18,123 bases of DNA from Spirogloea muscicola (GCA_009602725.1 WELB01000009.1:1002443-1020565); one strand, 5' to 3'; counted from the first letter of the stretch, positions 1 to 16,600 are shown. The notes: generated from the letters alone by a model not told the origin. Made by a program: numbers and translations.

Positions 1-129
1 ATTGATGGGCTGCGCACGAGGACAGGGAGCGGTCGTGGCCAGGAAGAATCAAAAGTTGGTCTAGAGGGCAGGAATTGGGGTGCTCCTGACTTGAACCCGG
101 GTGGCTGGCGTGGTGATTGCGCTGGCCAG
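1..129. other. Window edge: probable intron or 5' leader of the OBERON-like gene
   Basis: No convincing coding sequence lies here. The frame used by the downstream OBERON-like exon is closed by a TGA at 92-94 and opens at 95. A usable splice acceptor (CCAG) ends at 129, so this stretch is either the end of an intron or an untranslated leader. The true first exon may lie outside the window. Confidence 0.45.
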
Positions 130-3061
130 CCTGCACGACCTGGTGGCGGAGCCGATCGACGCCATGGCGCGGCGCATGCGGGAGCTGCCGCGCGAGGCCC
201 GCGAGCGCCTCCGCGCCGGCCTCCGCGACATGCTCGCCGGCGTGGAGCGCCGCGACGAGTTCGCGCAGCTCCAGCGTGCGCTGGCCTCGCGCGCCGATGT
301 CACTGCCGAGGCGCTGGCCGGCGCCTCGCGCACGCAGCTCGAGATCCTCGTGGCCATCCGCACGGGCATCCAGGTGTTCCTGCACCCCGACATGCCCATC
401 GACACCGAGGCGCTCATCGAGATCTTTCTCCACAAGCGCTGCCGCAACGTCGCCTGCCAGACCCAGCTCCCCGCCGAGGGCTGCCAGTGCATGGTCAGTG
501 GCTTCAATCTCCGTGTCACTGCATGCAGATGCTAGACTGGAACTTCACAGAGTGGTTGCGCAACTGTTTAGTGCTCTAATAGCTGTGATCCAAACTAATC
601 GTTCTGCTGTGCATGCCTGAGGCACCACCTGTTGTTGCTGTCTGCACCTGGCAGGTGTGCACAACCAAGAGCGGCTTCTGCCACCTGTGCATGTGCGTCG
701 TGTGCTGCAAGTTCGACTTCGACTCCAACACGTGCCGCTGGATCGGCTGCGACTTCTGCCTTCACTGGTGCCACACGGACTGCGCCATGAAGTGCGTGCG
801 CTGCTAACGTCCTCGCCCTCCGCACCTTTTTGCATTTCCTGCTTGTCTCGAGAGGGCTCGTCCGGAGCTGTTTGACTGTTTTGTTGCATTCCTTTGCATC
901 AGTGCACTCTCAAAGCACAGTAAGTGGGCAGCAACTAGCCTAACTTGAGCTCTCGGAAGCATGTTGCTTAGCTTACGAAGGCAGAAATTCTGTCAAGGAA
1001 TTTTGAGATGCTCCCAAGCCAGTTGCGTTGTGTTTGAGTGTCCCAATACGGCTTCAACTCAAGTAGCACAAGGAACACCCTGTAAACAGCTGAGCTAAAC
1101 GACTGTAGTACTTTGCATGCTGGGTTTGGCGGTGCAGGACGCAAACGATCTGTGTAGGGCCCAGCCTGAATGCCGGCAAAGGGAATGGCGATGTAGTGGA
1201 GATGCAGTTCCATTGCACACCTTGCAGGCGCACATCGGAGCTCTTCGGCTTTGTCAAGGACGTGTTCAGCACGTGTGCCAGCAGCTGGGACAAAGACACG
1301 CTGCTCAAGGAGCTCGACTTCGTGCGGCGCATCTTTGCGGGTTCCCAAGATGCGCGCGGCAAGAGCCTCTTCCGCCTCGCCGACGATCTCTTGATGGAGC
1401 GCAGCTGGGACCACGCGGAGGCGTGCAAGGAGATGGCTCGCTTCTTTGACGGTGAGTGACTGCTGCAAGGAGGGCAGGGGTGCCTAGCTTTGCTTGGCCT
1501 GGTGCCGCACACTCCTCAGATGCGCGCACCTGAACGCTTCGAGTAGATGGAGGCTGTGGCAGCATTGCCGAGCCTAAGTGACCTGGCAACTCCTGCTCTT
1601 GATGGCTTTGGAACTTGTCACTCATTTACAGTTGCTGCGTAGAGCCAGTTAATCTGCACGACCACTTATCGTGGCTCTAATGGACCTCAAGGTTGATTAA
1701 TGTAATGCTCTCCTCATGGAATCTGCTTGACATGCCGAACCTGCTGCAGAGGCGGAATACATAATGGATGACCAAGATGAGGGCCCGAAGAGCGAGCCCG
1801 GGAATGGGACCGCGGACGTGGGGGCGTCGCCTTCGTGGGAGCAGCACCTGGGCAGCCTGGAGGGCGACAAGTCGCAAAATGGCAACTGGCTAGTGCGCGC
1901 CGTATTCAAGATGGAGACTGACACCAAGGAGAAGAACGACGACCTCCTCAAGGCGCGGGCGGCCCTTGAGGCGTACGAAAACGAGCTGGAGGAGAAGCGC
2001 AAGGAGGCTGCCTACCTGCAGGTCTGCTCGACTACCAGTACCTGCGGCAAGGTCTTGGGATGAGTCAAGCAGGGCGCTGGATTGTACAAAAGGGACAATA
2101 CAAGTTTAGGGTTTAGGGTTTATTATTAGTATCTATTATTCCGGAAGGAAGGGCGCAGACATGCTCAAGAGCTCTTGACTAGCAGGCCTTCTCTGATTAT
2201 CAAGGCCTAATGTCCAAGTAGGCCATGTGGTTTTTGTGGTTCTTGTTATGGCAAGGCTGCTGACATGCTGACATAGTGGAGTCCTCGGCTCTGGCGACGT
2301 GTTTGTCTTCCTACTGGCAGTACCAGAGGCAACAAAAGAAGACACAAATTCAGGAGCTTGAGACCATCGCGCGCTTCAAGCAGGCAGAGGCCGAGATGCT
2401 ACAGGTTGGTTGTTGTGACGTTTTCCCAAAACGTTAGCTGTTGATTGAGGGCAAATGCACCACAGAGCTTCTTTTGTCTGAGCGATTATGCAGCAAGAAG
2501 TTGATGAGGCACAGATGGCTGACTCGCCCACATTTCTGTACATTCGCCCATTGCCTGCGGGTGGCCACAGCTGCGAGCAACGGAGGCGAAGCGAGAGGCG
2601 GACGGCGTCCAGAGGATAGCGCAGAGCAAGGCCAAGGTGGTGGAGGAGGAGTATGCAAGCAGGTGAGCTGCGGTTGCTGCTGCAGTAACCTGTTTGAGCA
2701 CGATTGTAGGGGCTAAGGATCTGAGTCCGGATCGACTTGAGCATCCAAGTATTACATTTGAGGGAGCTGTATGAAGTGGACTGAAAAGGAGCTGACACGT
2801 GGTACTTGAGCTGACACGTGGCACCCAAGTGCAGGCTGCTGACGAAAGTTAATCGGTGCCTTTTGCCGGCGCCTGCACAGCTATCTGCTGCTACGGTTGG
2901 ACGAGGCGGAGGCCAAGCGCAAGCTGCTGAGCGAGGCGGTGCAGCAGATGGAGAAGGCCAAGACGCAGAGTGATGCGGACAAGCAGAAGATGCTGGTGCG
3001 CATCAACGAGCTCTTGAACCAGCAGGAAGCGCGGCCATCGGCTCCTGACGACCCCCGGTAG
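130..3061 (+). CDS. OBERON-like PHD-finger chromatin protein, 7 exons, 5' end uncertain
   Basis: Exons by splice sites and phase: 130-493, 655-791, 1165-1451, 1750-2021, 2321-2404, 2571-2662, 2881-3061 (TAG), giving about 471 residues. OBERON/TITANIA proteins are plant nuclear PHD-finger proteins that bind histone tails and support meristem identity. Visible in order: a helical N-terminal region with QLEILVAIRTGIQVFLHP; the Cys/His-rich PHD finger starting at KRCRNVACQTQLP, with CTTKSGFCHLCMC and WIGCDFCLHWCHTDC; a conserved module with MQFHC, RTSELFGFVKDVF and KELDFVRRIF; then a long charged C-terminal coiled coil with RFKQAEAEM and EAKRKLLSEAVQQ. All of this follows the order of land-plant OBERON proteins. 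Introns are GT-AG. The start is unresolved: the first in-frame ATG is at 164, but family-like sequence (LHDLVAEPIDAM) begins earlier, so an upstream exon is likely. The gene is tail to tail with the RecQ gene. The family call is secure; the exact subgroup (OBE1/2 or OBE3/4) is not. Confidence 0.88.
2105..2122 (+). repeat. Short interstitial plant-type telomeric motif (TTTAGGG)2.5
   Basis: TTTAGGGTTTAGGGTTTA lies inside intron 4 (2022-2320) of the OBERON-like gene. It is the canonical plant and green-algal telomere unit. It may be a scar of repair by telomerase, or a telo-box-like protein-binding site. Confidence 0.85.
2789..2821 (+). repeat. Tandem 14-bp direct repeat with a G-box/ABRE-like core
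   Basis: GAGCTGACACGTGG occurs at 2789-2802 and again at 2808-2821, a 19-bp period, in the last intron (2663-2880) of the OBERON-like gene. Each copy contains CACGTG, the plant G-box, in an ACACGTGG context resembling an ABA-response element. The repeat is seen directly; a regulatory role is inference. Confidence 0.7.
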
Positions 3062-3875
3062 CGGCTGCTCTGTGCCTCCAAAGTCGAGGCGTTCTCTAAG
3101 ATCAGGGGCGGGCGTTCAGCTGCCAACAGGGATCAACGCAGCCATGCAAGTTCTTGTGGCATGCCGGCAGTTGCAGCTGGTGCTGGTGGCAGCAAAGGCC
3201 ACTCCACCTGCAGCTGTGAGACAGGTGGTGGTAGCCCTGGCAGAACTTGAGGTGCCCTCCACTGTTTGTCCAAAATTCTTTTGTCCACTTCAAGCAGGTT
3301 GCACAGTAGTGCACCCTCCAGCAAGGTCTTACCACTTGGTCAACAACTTGATTTTATGGTACTCACTGATGGCTTGAGCTTCTTAGTTCCATCCTGTGAT
3401 CCCGCAAGACAAGCAGCTAGCTGCCTTTGCTGCTGTTATTGCTGGCTCTCAGCCGGTGGTTGCAGCAACTGCAAGGGCGGTTAAATAAGACATTGCAGCA
3501 GCCAGCAGTTGGTTGTGCAAGTGTCAGTAACTTGGGGGGAAGGGGGGCCGTTGGCTGGGTGGGGAAGAGGGGTGCAGGAGGGCGGGAGAGGTCCAGTGGC
3601 GCTTAGTAGGGGGCTGAAGTCCCAAGCCTGGGCACAATTTGGCTTTCCCTTGATTTTGTACCCTAGAGGCTATGAAACAAACCAGCTGGTGAGCTGCTCC
3701 ACAATCGAGAGAAGGTCGTGGCCAATCTGACTGGATACTGACCAAAAGGATGAGGCTGGAATGAGGAGCTTGTGAACAAGATTGAGCCCTGCTGAGGAGA
3801 CGGAGCTTATCTGTGGATACTCTGCGGCGGTTACAGTGAGCAATGCCTGTGGGGACAGGTAGATGTATGCGCACA
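3062..3875. other. Convergent 3' intergenic region
   Basis: This 814-bp stretch lies between the stop codons of the OBERON-like gene (plus) and the RecQ gene (minus). It presumably holds both 3' UTRs and polyadenylation sites. Open frames here are short, low in complexity or unlike any family I know, and I annotate none. Its clearest feature is the G-rich tract at 3534-3582. Confidence 0.6.
3534..3582 (+). other. Potential G-quadruplex tract
   Basis: Six G-runs of three or more (two of six Gs, then GGG, GGGG, GGGG and GGG) lie within 49 bp, separated by short loops. This satisfies the usual G3+N1-7 rule for a quadruplex on the plus strand. It sits between two convergent genes, where a G-rich pause could assist transcription termination; that role is inference. 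Confidence 0.6.
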
Positions 3876-9661
<5,786 letters not shown>

Positions 9662-9873
9662 CGGCGCCGAGCGGCCGCAGCAGGCGCCGCCTGGTCTAGC
9701 GCCGGAGGGCCATCGCTGCGCGCGCGGCCCCGAGCCGCGGCTGCGGCGGCGGCAGCGACGAGGCTGGCAGGGCACAGCGAATGGAGCTGTACAGAGCCAT
9801 GGATTTGAAAACCGCCGTTGGGCGCCGCCAAGGACCACAACCACTAATAAGGGACACGCCACTCCCGTTCCGC

Positions 9874-9886
9874 TAAACCCTAAACC
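9874..9886 (+). promoter_or_regulatory. Telo-box (AAACCCTAAAC core)
   Basis: TAAACCCTAAACC lies about 213 bp upstream of the RECQL3 ATG and about 780 bp upstream of the BOP1 ATG. In plants the AAACCCTA telo-box is a known promoter element of ribosomal, translation and cell-cycle genes. The motif is seen directly; function here is inferred from position. Confidence 0.5.
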
Positions 9887-9964
9887 ACTACTCCCGGTCA
9901 GTCCTTCAACCCTTGAACCCAGCCGCTTTCGCCATTCCTTACACACAACCTCCTACGTGACGCC

Positions 9965-10051
9965 ATGTATGGCATCGTCAAGGAGGCGGGATATCAAGTG
10001 GCGTTGGAGAGCACTGGGGTGATGCCCATCCTCCTCCGCAANGTTATGTAG
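9965..10051 (+). other. Small ORF (28 codons) with an unresolved base
   Basis: An ATG opens MYGIVKEAGYQVALESTG and continues to a TAG at 10049-10051. The only ambiguous base in the window (N at 10042) falls in codon 26. If N were G, the context AAG/GTTATG would read as a splice donor, so this could be a first exon rather than a complete ORF. I do not recognise the peptide. It could be an upstream exon, a gene remnant or chance. Confidence 0.25.
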
Positions 10052-10073
10052 ATTTTTAGATGTGCTTGCCTTT

Positions 10074-10188
10074 GTACCTGGCCATTTGGCCTACATTTCT
10101 TTCTAATACACGATCTCTTTCCATTGGGAGTGCCACTTCTTTCTGTACTTAGCCATTTGGCCTTTGTTTGTTTCCAATACACGTATCT
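10074..10188 (+). repeat. Two-copy imperfect tandem repeat, period about 70 bp, with palindromic core
   Basis: Copy A starts at 10074 and copy B at 10144. Both share TGTAC, the near-palindrome GCCATTTGGCC, then a T-rich stretch and AATACACG. Copies differ at several positions (roughly 80% alike by eye), which suggests an old duplication. The T-rich character resembles a 3' UTR or a fragment of a dispersed repeat. Confidence 0.65.
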
Positions 10189-10487
10189 TTCGTCTGTATG
10201 AACCTCACTGGCTTTTTTTAGCCGCTCTTTGAATTATCAGCAGCCGCATTCGCTATCAAACAGCGCGCAACCGAGTTCCAGCCGCGACGACACCGGCGCT
10301 CGCGCCGCCGCCGGGAGCTTGGTCGTCGCGGCGCTCGCGGCGGCGGCAGCGGCCGCGGCGGGCGCAGGACGCGCGGCTGACACCGTCGTGGGAGCCTGCG
10401 CACGGCATCGTGACTGAGAGGCCGGGCGGACTCGCGCAATCGGGTGGCGGTGGGACCGGAGGACCGAGGGCCGCCATGCACGTCCCA

Positions 10488-10511
10488 GGCGGCGGCGGCG
10501 GCGGCGGCGGC
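10488..10511 (+). repeat. (GGC)8 trinucleotide microsatellite
   Basis: Eight perfect GGC units lie about 150 bp upstream of the BOP1 ATG, in the likely 5' UTR or promoter. Triplet runs like this are prone to length change and can form secondary structure in RNA. Confidence 0.85.
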
Positions 10512-10662
10512 GGGCCCGCCGGCTGGGGCCTCGAGGCGGAGCCTGGCGTGAGGTCCGGAGAGCCTTGGCGCCCCCCGGTTGAGCGAGCGCGCGGCGATGT
10601 TGGCGCGGCTGCGCGTGCCTGGAGAGCCGCGGCGCTAGCTGAAGCCATCTCCTGCTTCAGAG

Positions 10663-13600
10663 ATGGTGGAGCTCAGGCGCAAGACCAGGTCGCAGACTGC
10701 CGCGGAGCTGACGGGCGAGGCGCACGCAGCCGACGATGCGCGGCCAGCCCTCCCAATCGATGGTGCGGCAAACGACAACGCCACGGGGAACGACGGAGAG
10801 GAGGAGGGGGAGGGCGTGCTGGAGCTGTCCTCGTCAGACGACGGGCTCTCCGACGGCAGCGGCGAGCTCAGCGAGGAGGACGAGGAGGCAGACGACGGCG
10901 ACGGGCGGGAGGACTTGGAGGAGATCCAGCAGGCCCTGTCGTCCTACATCCAGTCGAGGCACGACCACCCCGACGATGATGGCGGCGTAGAAGGCGGTGA
11001 CGCGGATTCCTGGAGGGCGGCTGACGACGAGGCAGACGGGTCGAGAGATGGAGCAGACGGTGGCAGCGACCTTGGCGCCCCCTCCACCAGTGGGCAGGAG
11101 AGTGACTCGTCGGAGGATGAAGTATGGGCCAGCCTAACTACCAGCGTTTACATATTGATGATCAGAGCCAGTTGCTACGTAGCTCAAGAAGAGGGAGCCG
11201 CGAGGAGTGAGAGGTCCTGCGACAATCCTTGAGAGGTGTAAGATAGGGTTTGTGCATGAATTTGCTAATTCGCAGGGTTTTGGGAGGAGGCACTGATACA
11301 CGTGGCTATCGACCTCCAGGATTCTACAAGGACTGTCGATTGTGAACGTACTAACGGTGGTCATCGAGAGTCCTTGAATCATGTTCATTCCATCCATTGC
11401 CTCTCGAATGGTCTTGTTCTGCGAGGTTCAGTGGCGAGGGCCGCGAAGAGGGGGGCCGGGGTAGGGGGTGGGAGGGGAGGAGGGGGTTAAAGGATGATTG
11501 GTCGGATTGCTCTTTCAGTGTCTGTGAGGATAAGCTAGTGATATCTCAACCACTGTATGTGGTCAAAGTTATGAGCGCTGAGGCTGTCTGGGCTTTGACA
11601 GATGTACTGCCATCTGTAGAGTCGCTGACCTGAGGTGCGTACTTGGTATGCCTTCGTGGCCTTCTGGCAGAGGCCGTCAAGGAATACTGTGGGCAACGTG
11701 CCTCTTGTCTGGTACAAGACAGAGCCCCACATTGGATACACACGGCAAGGAGAGAAGATCATCAAGTCCGCCCGGAGGGACAAACTAGACGACTTCTTGA
11801 CCAGGGCCGATGACGCCAAGAGCTGGTCAGTATGACGACCTTACCAGACTCCTTCGAGAGCTGCTAACGAGCTCAACTGTTGGAGCTGCTCTATATTACA
11901 TGGTTCAACAACTTTCCCCAAAACCTAAAATTCCTTCGTGATTGACTTCTGAGGTTTGCTGTAATGGCTGTGGTGATATAGTGGGCAACTTTTGCACATG
12001 TAAGCGCAAGTTGACCAAAACCAACATGCTGACAGGAGACGGGTTTACGATGAGTACAATGACGAGGAGGTGGAGCTTACAAAGGACGAGGTAGATGTCA
12101 TCCGTCGAATCAGGGAGGGGCGCATACCTCACGCCGAAGTCAATCCCTACGAGGTGTGCATTCCCACGCTGCATCCTGGTTGTGTTTTCCATTTAAAAAG
12201 TTCCTGAACAGCATTCGTCTGACTCCAACTCATGAAGTAATTCCAACTGTGACTGTCGAAGCTTTTACTGAAAAGCTTCATCACTGCCTGCCTGCCTGCA
12301 GCCGTATGTGGACTGGTTCGATTGGGATGGGAAAGGGCATCCTCTGTCTAACGCGCCAGAGCCTAAGCGGCGGTTCATCCCTTCAAAGTGGGAGGCCAAG
12401 CAGGTATAGGATGATTGCTCCTCGTTGTATCCAAGGGTTGGACTTTACTTCCCAGCTGCCAGTTTACAAGATTTGTAGAGAGAATCTTTAGTTACCATAT
12501 GTGCAGAGCTCAACACTAATTCATTTTCTATACCTTGTTTTCAAAGGTTGTCAAACTTGTGAGAGCCATGCGCAAGGGCTGGCTAAAGTTGGACAAGCCC
12601 AAGGAGAAGCCCAAGATATACCTGCTCTGGGGAGATGACCTCAAAGCTGCCCAGAAGGCTGCCAATGGTCTCACATACATTCCAGCTCCAAAGCCCAAGC
12701 TTCCAGGTACTTGGTTGGGTCAGAAGCAGAAAAGCCTAGTTGCAAGCCTCTCAAATTTTGAATATTCTTGGATTCCAACAGATGTCTGTCTTGGTAAGGT
12801 TTGAGGACTCGATTGTATTTGAGGACTCGACACATAGTTGACCATGTGCACGTTATAGTAGTATCGCGTATATGACTTATCGCGTGCCTCAAGGAGGAGT
12901 GTACTTACTGAGTACCAGCATGCACAGGCCATGAGGAGTCATACAACCCACCTGTTGAGTATCTTCCAACAGAAGAGGAAGTGAAGTCTTACCAGCTCAT
13001 GTATGAAGAGGATCGACCGTCTTTTGTGCCTGAAAAGTAGGTGCTCCCACTTCACATGTGCTTTGTAGTTTCTGAGATCAAGTAGTGCCAAGGACACTGC
13101 CCCTGGAGGGTGATTACATTTCATCCAATATGCAAGTTCTTGTCTGCAGTTGTTAGATGTAGACTGTATTGTGAAGTCAGCAAAGGAAGGAATCAAATCA
13201 AGCATGTTGTGAGCCAGACATAATACTCATGGAGAGCCCTGATGGTTCATGTCTCTGTTACAGACAGTAAGATGTCACTGAAATGAGCATTTGTTGGCTG
13301 TTGATGGGTGGCAGAATAGATGCTTTCAGGAAGATACCTGCCTATGCGGACTTCATAAAGGAGCGTTTTGAGAGATGCTTGGACCTCTATTTGTGTCCCA
13401 GGACGCGAAAGACCAGGGTGGGTGCTGCATCCCTGAGCATCGTGTTCCCTTCGAGGGTCAACATAGTCTTACTTGTCACTTGAGTTTCTAAGCACCTTGA
13501 CTCAACATGAGGATCAACATGCTGAAGTGGTCAAGTACGATGCATGCAGGTCCTGAGTCCAGTCATTAAACTGCTCCAGCGCAAGCATTATACTTGGAAG

Positions 13601-16600
13601 GGAGTTCTTTAAAGTCGTCGTGATGAGGGAGAAATTGACCGTCAAGCAGGGTCCATGCAGGTTTATAGATATACATTAATACCGCCAAGATGTATGATCC
13701 ACTTAATTTCCTGTAAATGTGTGTAGATCAATATCAACCCTGAGAGTCTGATACCGAAGCTGCCGAAGCCGCGGGACTTGCGTCCTTTCCCTACAACCGA
13801 GTACCTGGAATACAGAGGCCACACTGGTGCGGTGTGCTCAATCTCAACAGATCCAGGCGGAGAGTACTTTGCTTCAGGTAGGTTGGCTCAAGGGACGTCT
13901 CGACGTGACCCACAGTATTGCATAGTAGTCAATCTTCCACTTTCATATTGCGCGTGGGAAATACAGAGTTTATCCTAGGGGCAGTTGGCACATCGAAGCA
14001 GATTTTATAAAAGTGAAGCAGAGGTTGAACGCTGATTGTTGTGGACAGCGAGTGAGCACCTTGCAAATGAGGATATTCTTACATGTGATGGCTCGCCAGT
14101 GCGTGCCAATGATGCTTAAACGTTAAAAGTAGGCTGATGCAAGTTGCGCTCTCGTCGCCTATTCTCTAGGCCAGCAACATTTGTGTAACAGACTTTTTGT
14201 ACCTTCGGGCTCTATGTATATCTTATGGTGGAATGCGCACAATGTTTTTCATGCTATATACCACACGTGGTTTGTTGGTGTTTGCAGGTTCACATGACGG
14301 GACTGTGCGGCTGTGGGAGATACAAACAGCCAGGTGCCGGCATGTGTGGGACTTCGGGGATGCCAAAGTCAACAACATCGCCTGGTGTCCCAATCGTCAA
14401 ACGCCGCTTCTTGCAGTAGCCATGTGAGTTCTTGCACGTGATTGTGCCATGGCGTATTGACAAGTATGCTGACTGTCAACCCCGTCAAACTTGACATTTG
14501 TGTCCACTTTGTGTCACATGAACTGTGATCTGCAAAGCTCCTCACTACGACGTGCACGTATTCTGACCAATTGCTTGCATCACTTGGGCTGCACTACTGT
14601 TGCACATCAGTGTGCTTGCCGTAAATTGCAATAACAATGTAACAATCCAACTTCCTCTGCACAGGGAAAAGGTGGTTCTCCTTGTTGGCTCGGGCACAGG
14701 AACTGTATCTGAGCAGGCAACAGCTACAGCTCTTCTGCAATATACGAGCCAGCCCAAGTCCTTGACAAGTGGTCAGTCCACCTTTCACTTGCTGTTCATA
14801 TAGTTGTCAATGCTGTTACAAAACTGGGTTGGCAACCTGGTAGTAGATTCAGTTGTGATTGCAGCTGGTGATACCACAAGAGCAATGTAGAATAGAGTGC
14901 TTGACAATTCTTGGGCTTTGGCTTCAGGTAAACTGGGATCAACGCATTGGGAAGCTTATGGGCAGGGGAAAGGCCTGCAAATTAGTCATTCAGAGGTCAT
15001 CTCCAGGCTAAGAAGTAGCATTGCTTAGCCATAGACAGATGCTGTGGAGCATGATATCTTAGTACAAATCTTAGCATTGCTATGGCAATGCACCTGTGTT
15101 TCAGAGTTTTAGATACACTGAAGCCTCTCATCCAGTGTTCACTTTGATCCTGATCCTGCTGTCTGGTCATCATAGTTTGAGTTGCACATGCTCTCTGACT
15201 AACACTTGATCAATTTATACATGACCTATACAGGATGTGCAGTCAATCTCTTGGCACCACAAGGGCGACTACTTTGCCACATTGGCTCCGAAAGATATCC
15301 TCTTCAATGTAGAACTGTGTTGCCTTCCGAGTGCTACCCTTAAGTCACACCCCTAGCCTTTGCTTCTTGAGTGATTCATTATGGAGAAGACCTTGACCAC
15401 CTACCAATTTGCCTGCCACGTCCCAGTGTGCCTGTAAGTTGAAGTGTTTGTTACAAAGTACGATGGACAATGTTTGTGTCTCTTTCTTTCAATCTAAATG
15501 CAACTACCTTGACTTGATTGTAACACGGGATACGAGGGCAGTGCTCATACACCAGCTCTCAAAGCAGCTCACCCAGAACCCATTCAAGAAGAACTTTGGC
15601 AGAGTAGAGAGTGTGCTCTTCCACCCCTCCAGGCCATTCTTCTTCGTCGCCACAAAATCGCATGTCAGAGTGTACAATCTGGCAAAGCAGGAGCTGGCCA
15701 AGAAACTCTTGGTGGGAGTCAACCTTATTTCCTGCATGGCCATCCATCCTGGAGGTAATGCCGCATCCTGCAGACTAGCAAGCTTTGGCACTTCTCTCTG
15801 TTTTGACCGCTTGCTTGAGGCAAGTGACTCCTCTCACTAGGAGCAATCAATGTGAGCTCCTTTTACATTGAATGAGAGCGAGTCTACAAGAGGCACTGTG
15901 AGCTGACCTGTCTATGTGCTTAATGACTTCACAAGATGGTATCTCCAGCAGGCTACGCTTAGAGTGAAAGTAGGCCTGAAGTCCTTCCTGCATTTTGGGG
16001 TTTGGACGTGAGGGCAGGTGACAACCTGATTGTTGGCAGCAAGGACATGCGTTTGATATGGTTCGACATGGATCTCTCCACAAAGCCTTACCGCACACTA
16101 AGGTGAACGTCTGCTTGATCTTGTACCTCAAGAGTGCAAAACAAGCACTGACATTGCACCTGCTAAAAGCCAAGAGAAGTTCTGAAGGCCTTGACTTCTT
16201 AAGGTGGAGTTCAGTTTTAAACAGCTGACATTGATCTCTGAAAGTGCTCATTAGCATAGATGCTACGCAGGCTTTTTTGCACGAGAACTAATATTACTGT
16301 TGTTGTATCCAGCGTTTTGCTGCTTTGAGTCTTATACAAGGTCTTCTTTTGTGCCGTGCAGGAATCACGAGCAGGGCTTGAGGGCAGTTGCCTTTCACAA
16401 GACCTACCCCCTCTTTGTCTCTTGTTCAGATGATAGTACAGCACACGTTTTCCATGGCATGGTGTACTCGGACCTTCTGCAGAACCCCTTGATTGTGCCT
16501 GTGAAAATACTGAGGGGACACACAATGACACGCCACCAAGGTGAGAGCATTGGCAGAGCACGTTGTTACTGCAGTTCATGCCAGCCTAGTGGTGGAACAA

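Larger units (their letters stand above)
9662..10662. promoter_or_regulatory. Divergent intergenic region between RECQL3 and BOP1
   Basis: About 1 kb separates the two head-to-head start codons. The ends nearest each gene are GC-rich and CpG-rich with GCG/GGC triplet runs; the middle (about 10050-10220) is T-rich. It contains a telo-box at 9874-9886, a 70-bp tandem repeat at 10074-10188, a small ORF and a GGC microsatellite. It probably holds both promoters and 5' UTRs. No TATA box or transcription start can be fixed from sequence alone. Confidence 0.55.

Noticed and set aside
2376-2828. 150-codon minus-strand frame across OBERON exons and introns
   Set aside because: It is antisense to two conserved coiled-coil exons and shows no coding signature of its own.
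9662-9946. N-terminal extension of RECQL3 to an upstream ATG at 9946, as a possible organelle transit peptide
   Set aside because: The extension is Arg/Cys/Pro-rich sequence from GCG repeats, while ATG 9661 gives an N terminus of the length seen in plant RECQL3; an extension cannot be fully excluded.
10410-10979. 189-codon plus-strand frame rich in Gly and Arg
   Set aside because: It overlaps BOP1 exon 1 in another frame and its composition is what GC-rich repeats give by chance.
13617-13726. Possible intronic C/D snoRNA (GTGATGA, C-box-like) in BOP1 intron 7
   Set aside because: No D box (CTGA) or terminal stem follows before the acceptor.
15309-15426. GT-AG alternative for BOP1 intron 12 (donor 15309, acceptor near 15426)
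   Set aside because: It keeps frame but inserts about 40 Cys-rich, unconserved residues before AVLIHQLSK; the AT-AC junction gives the family-length linker.
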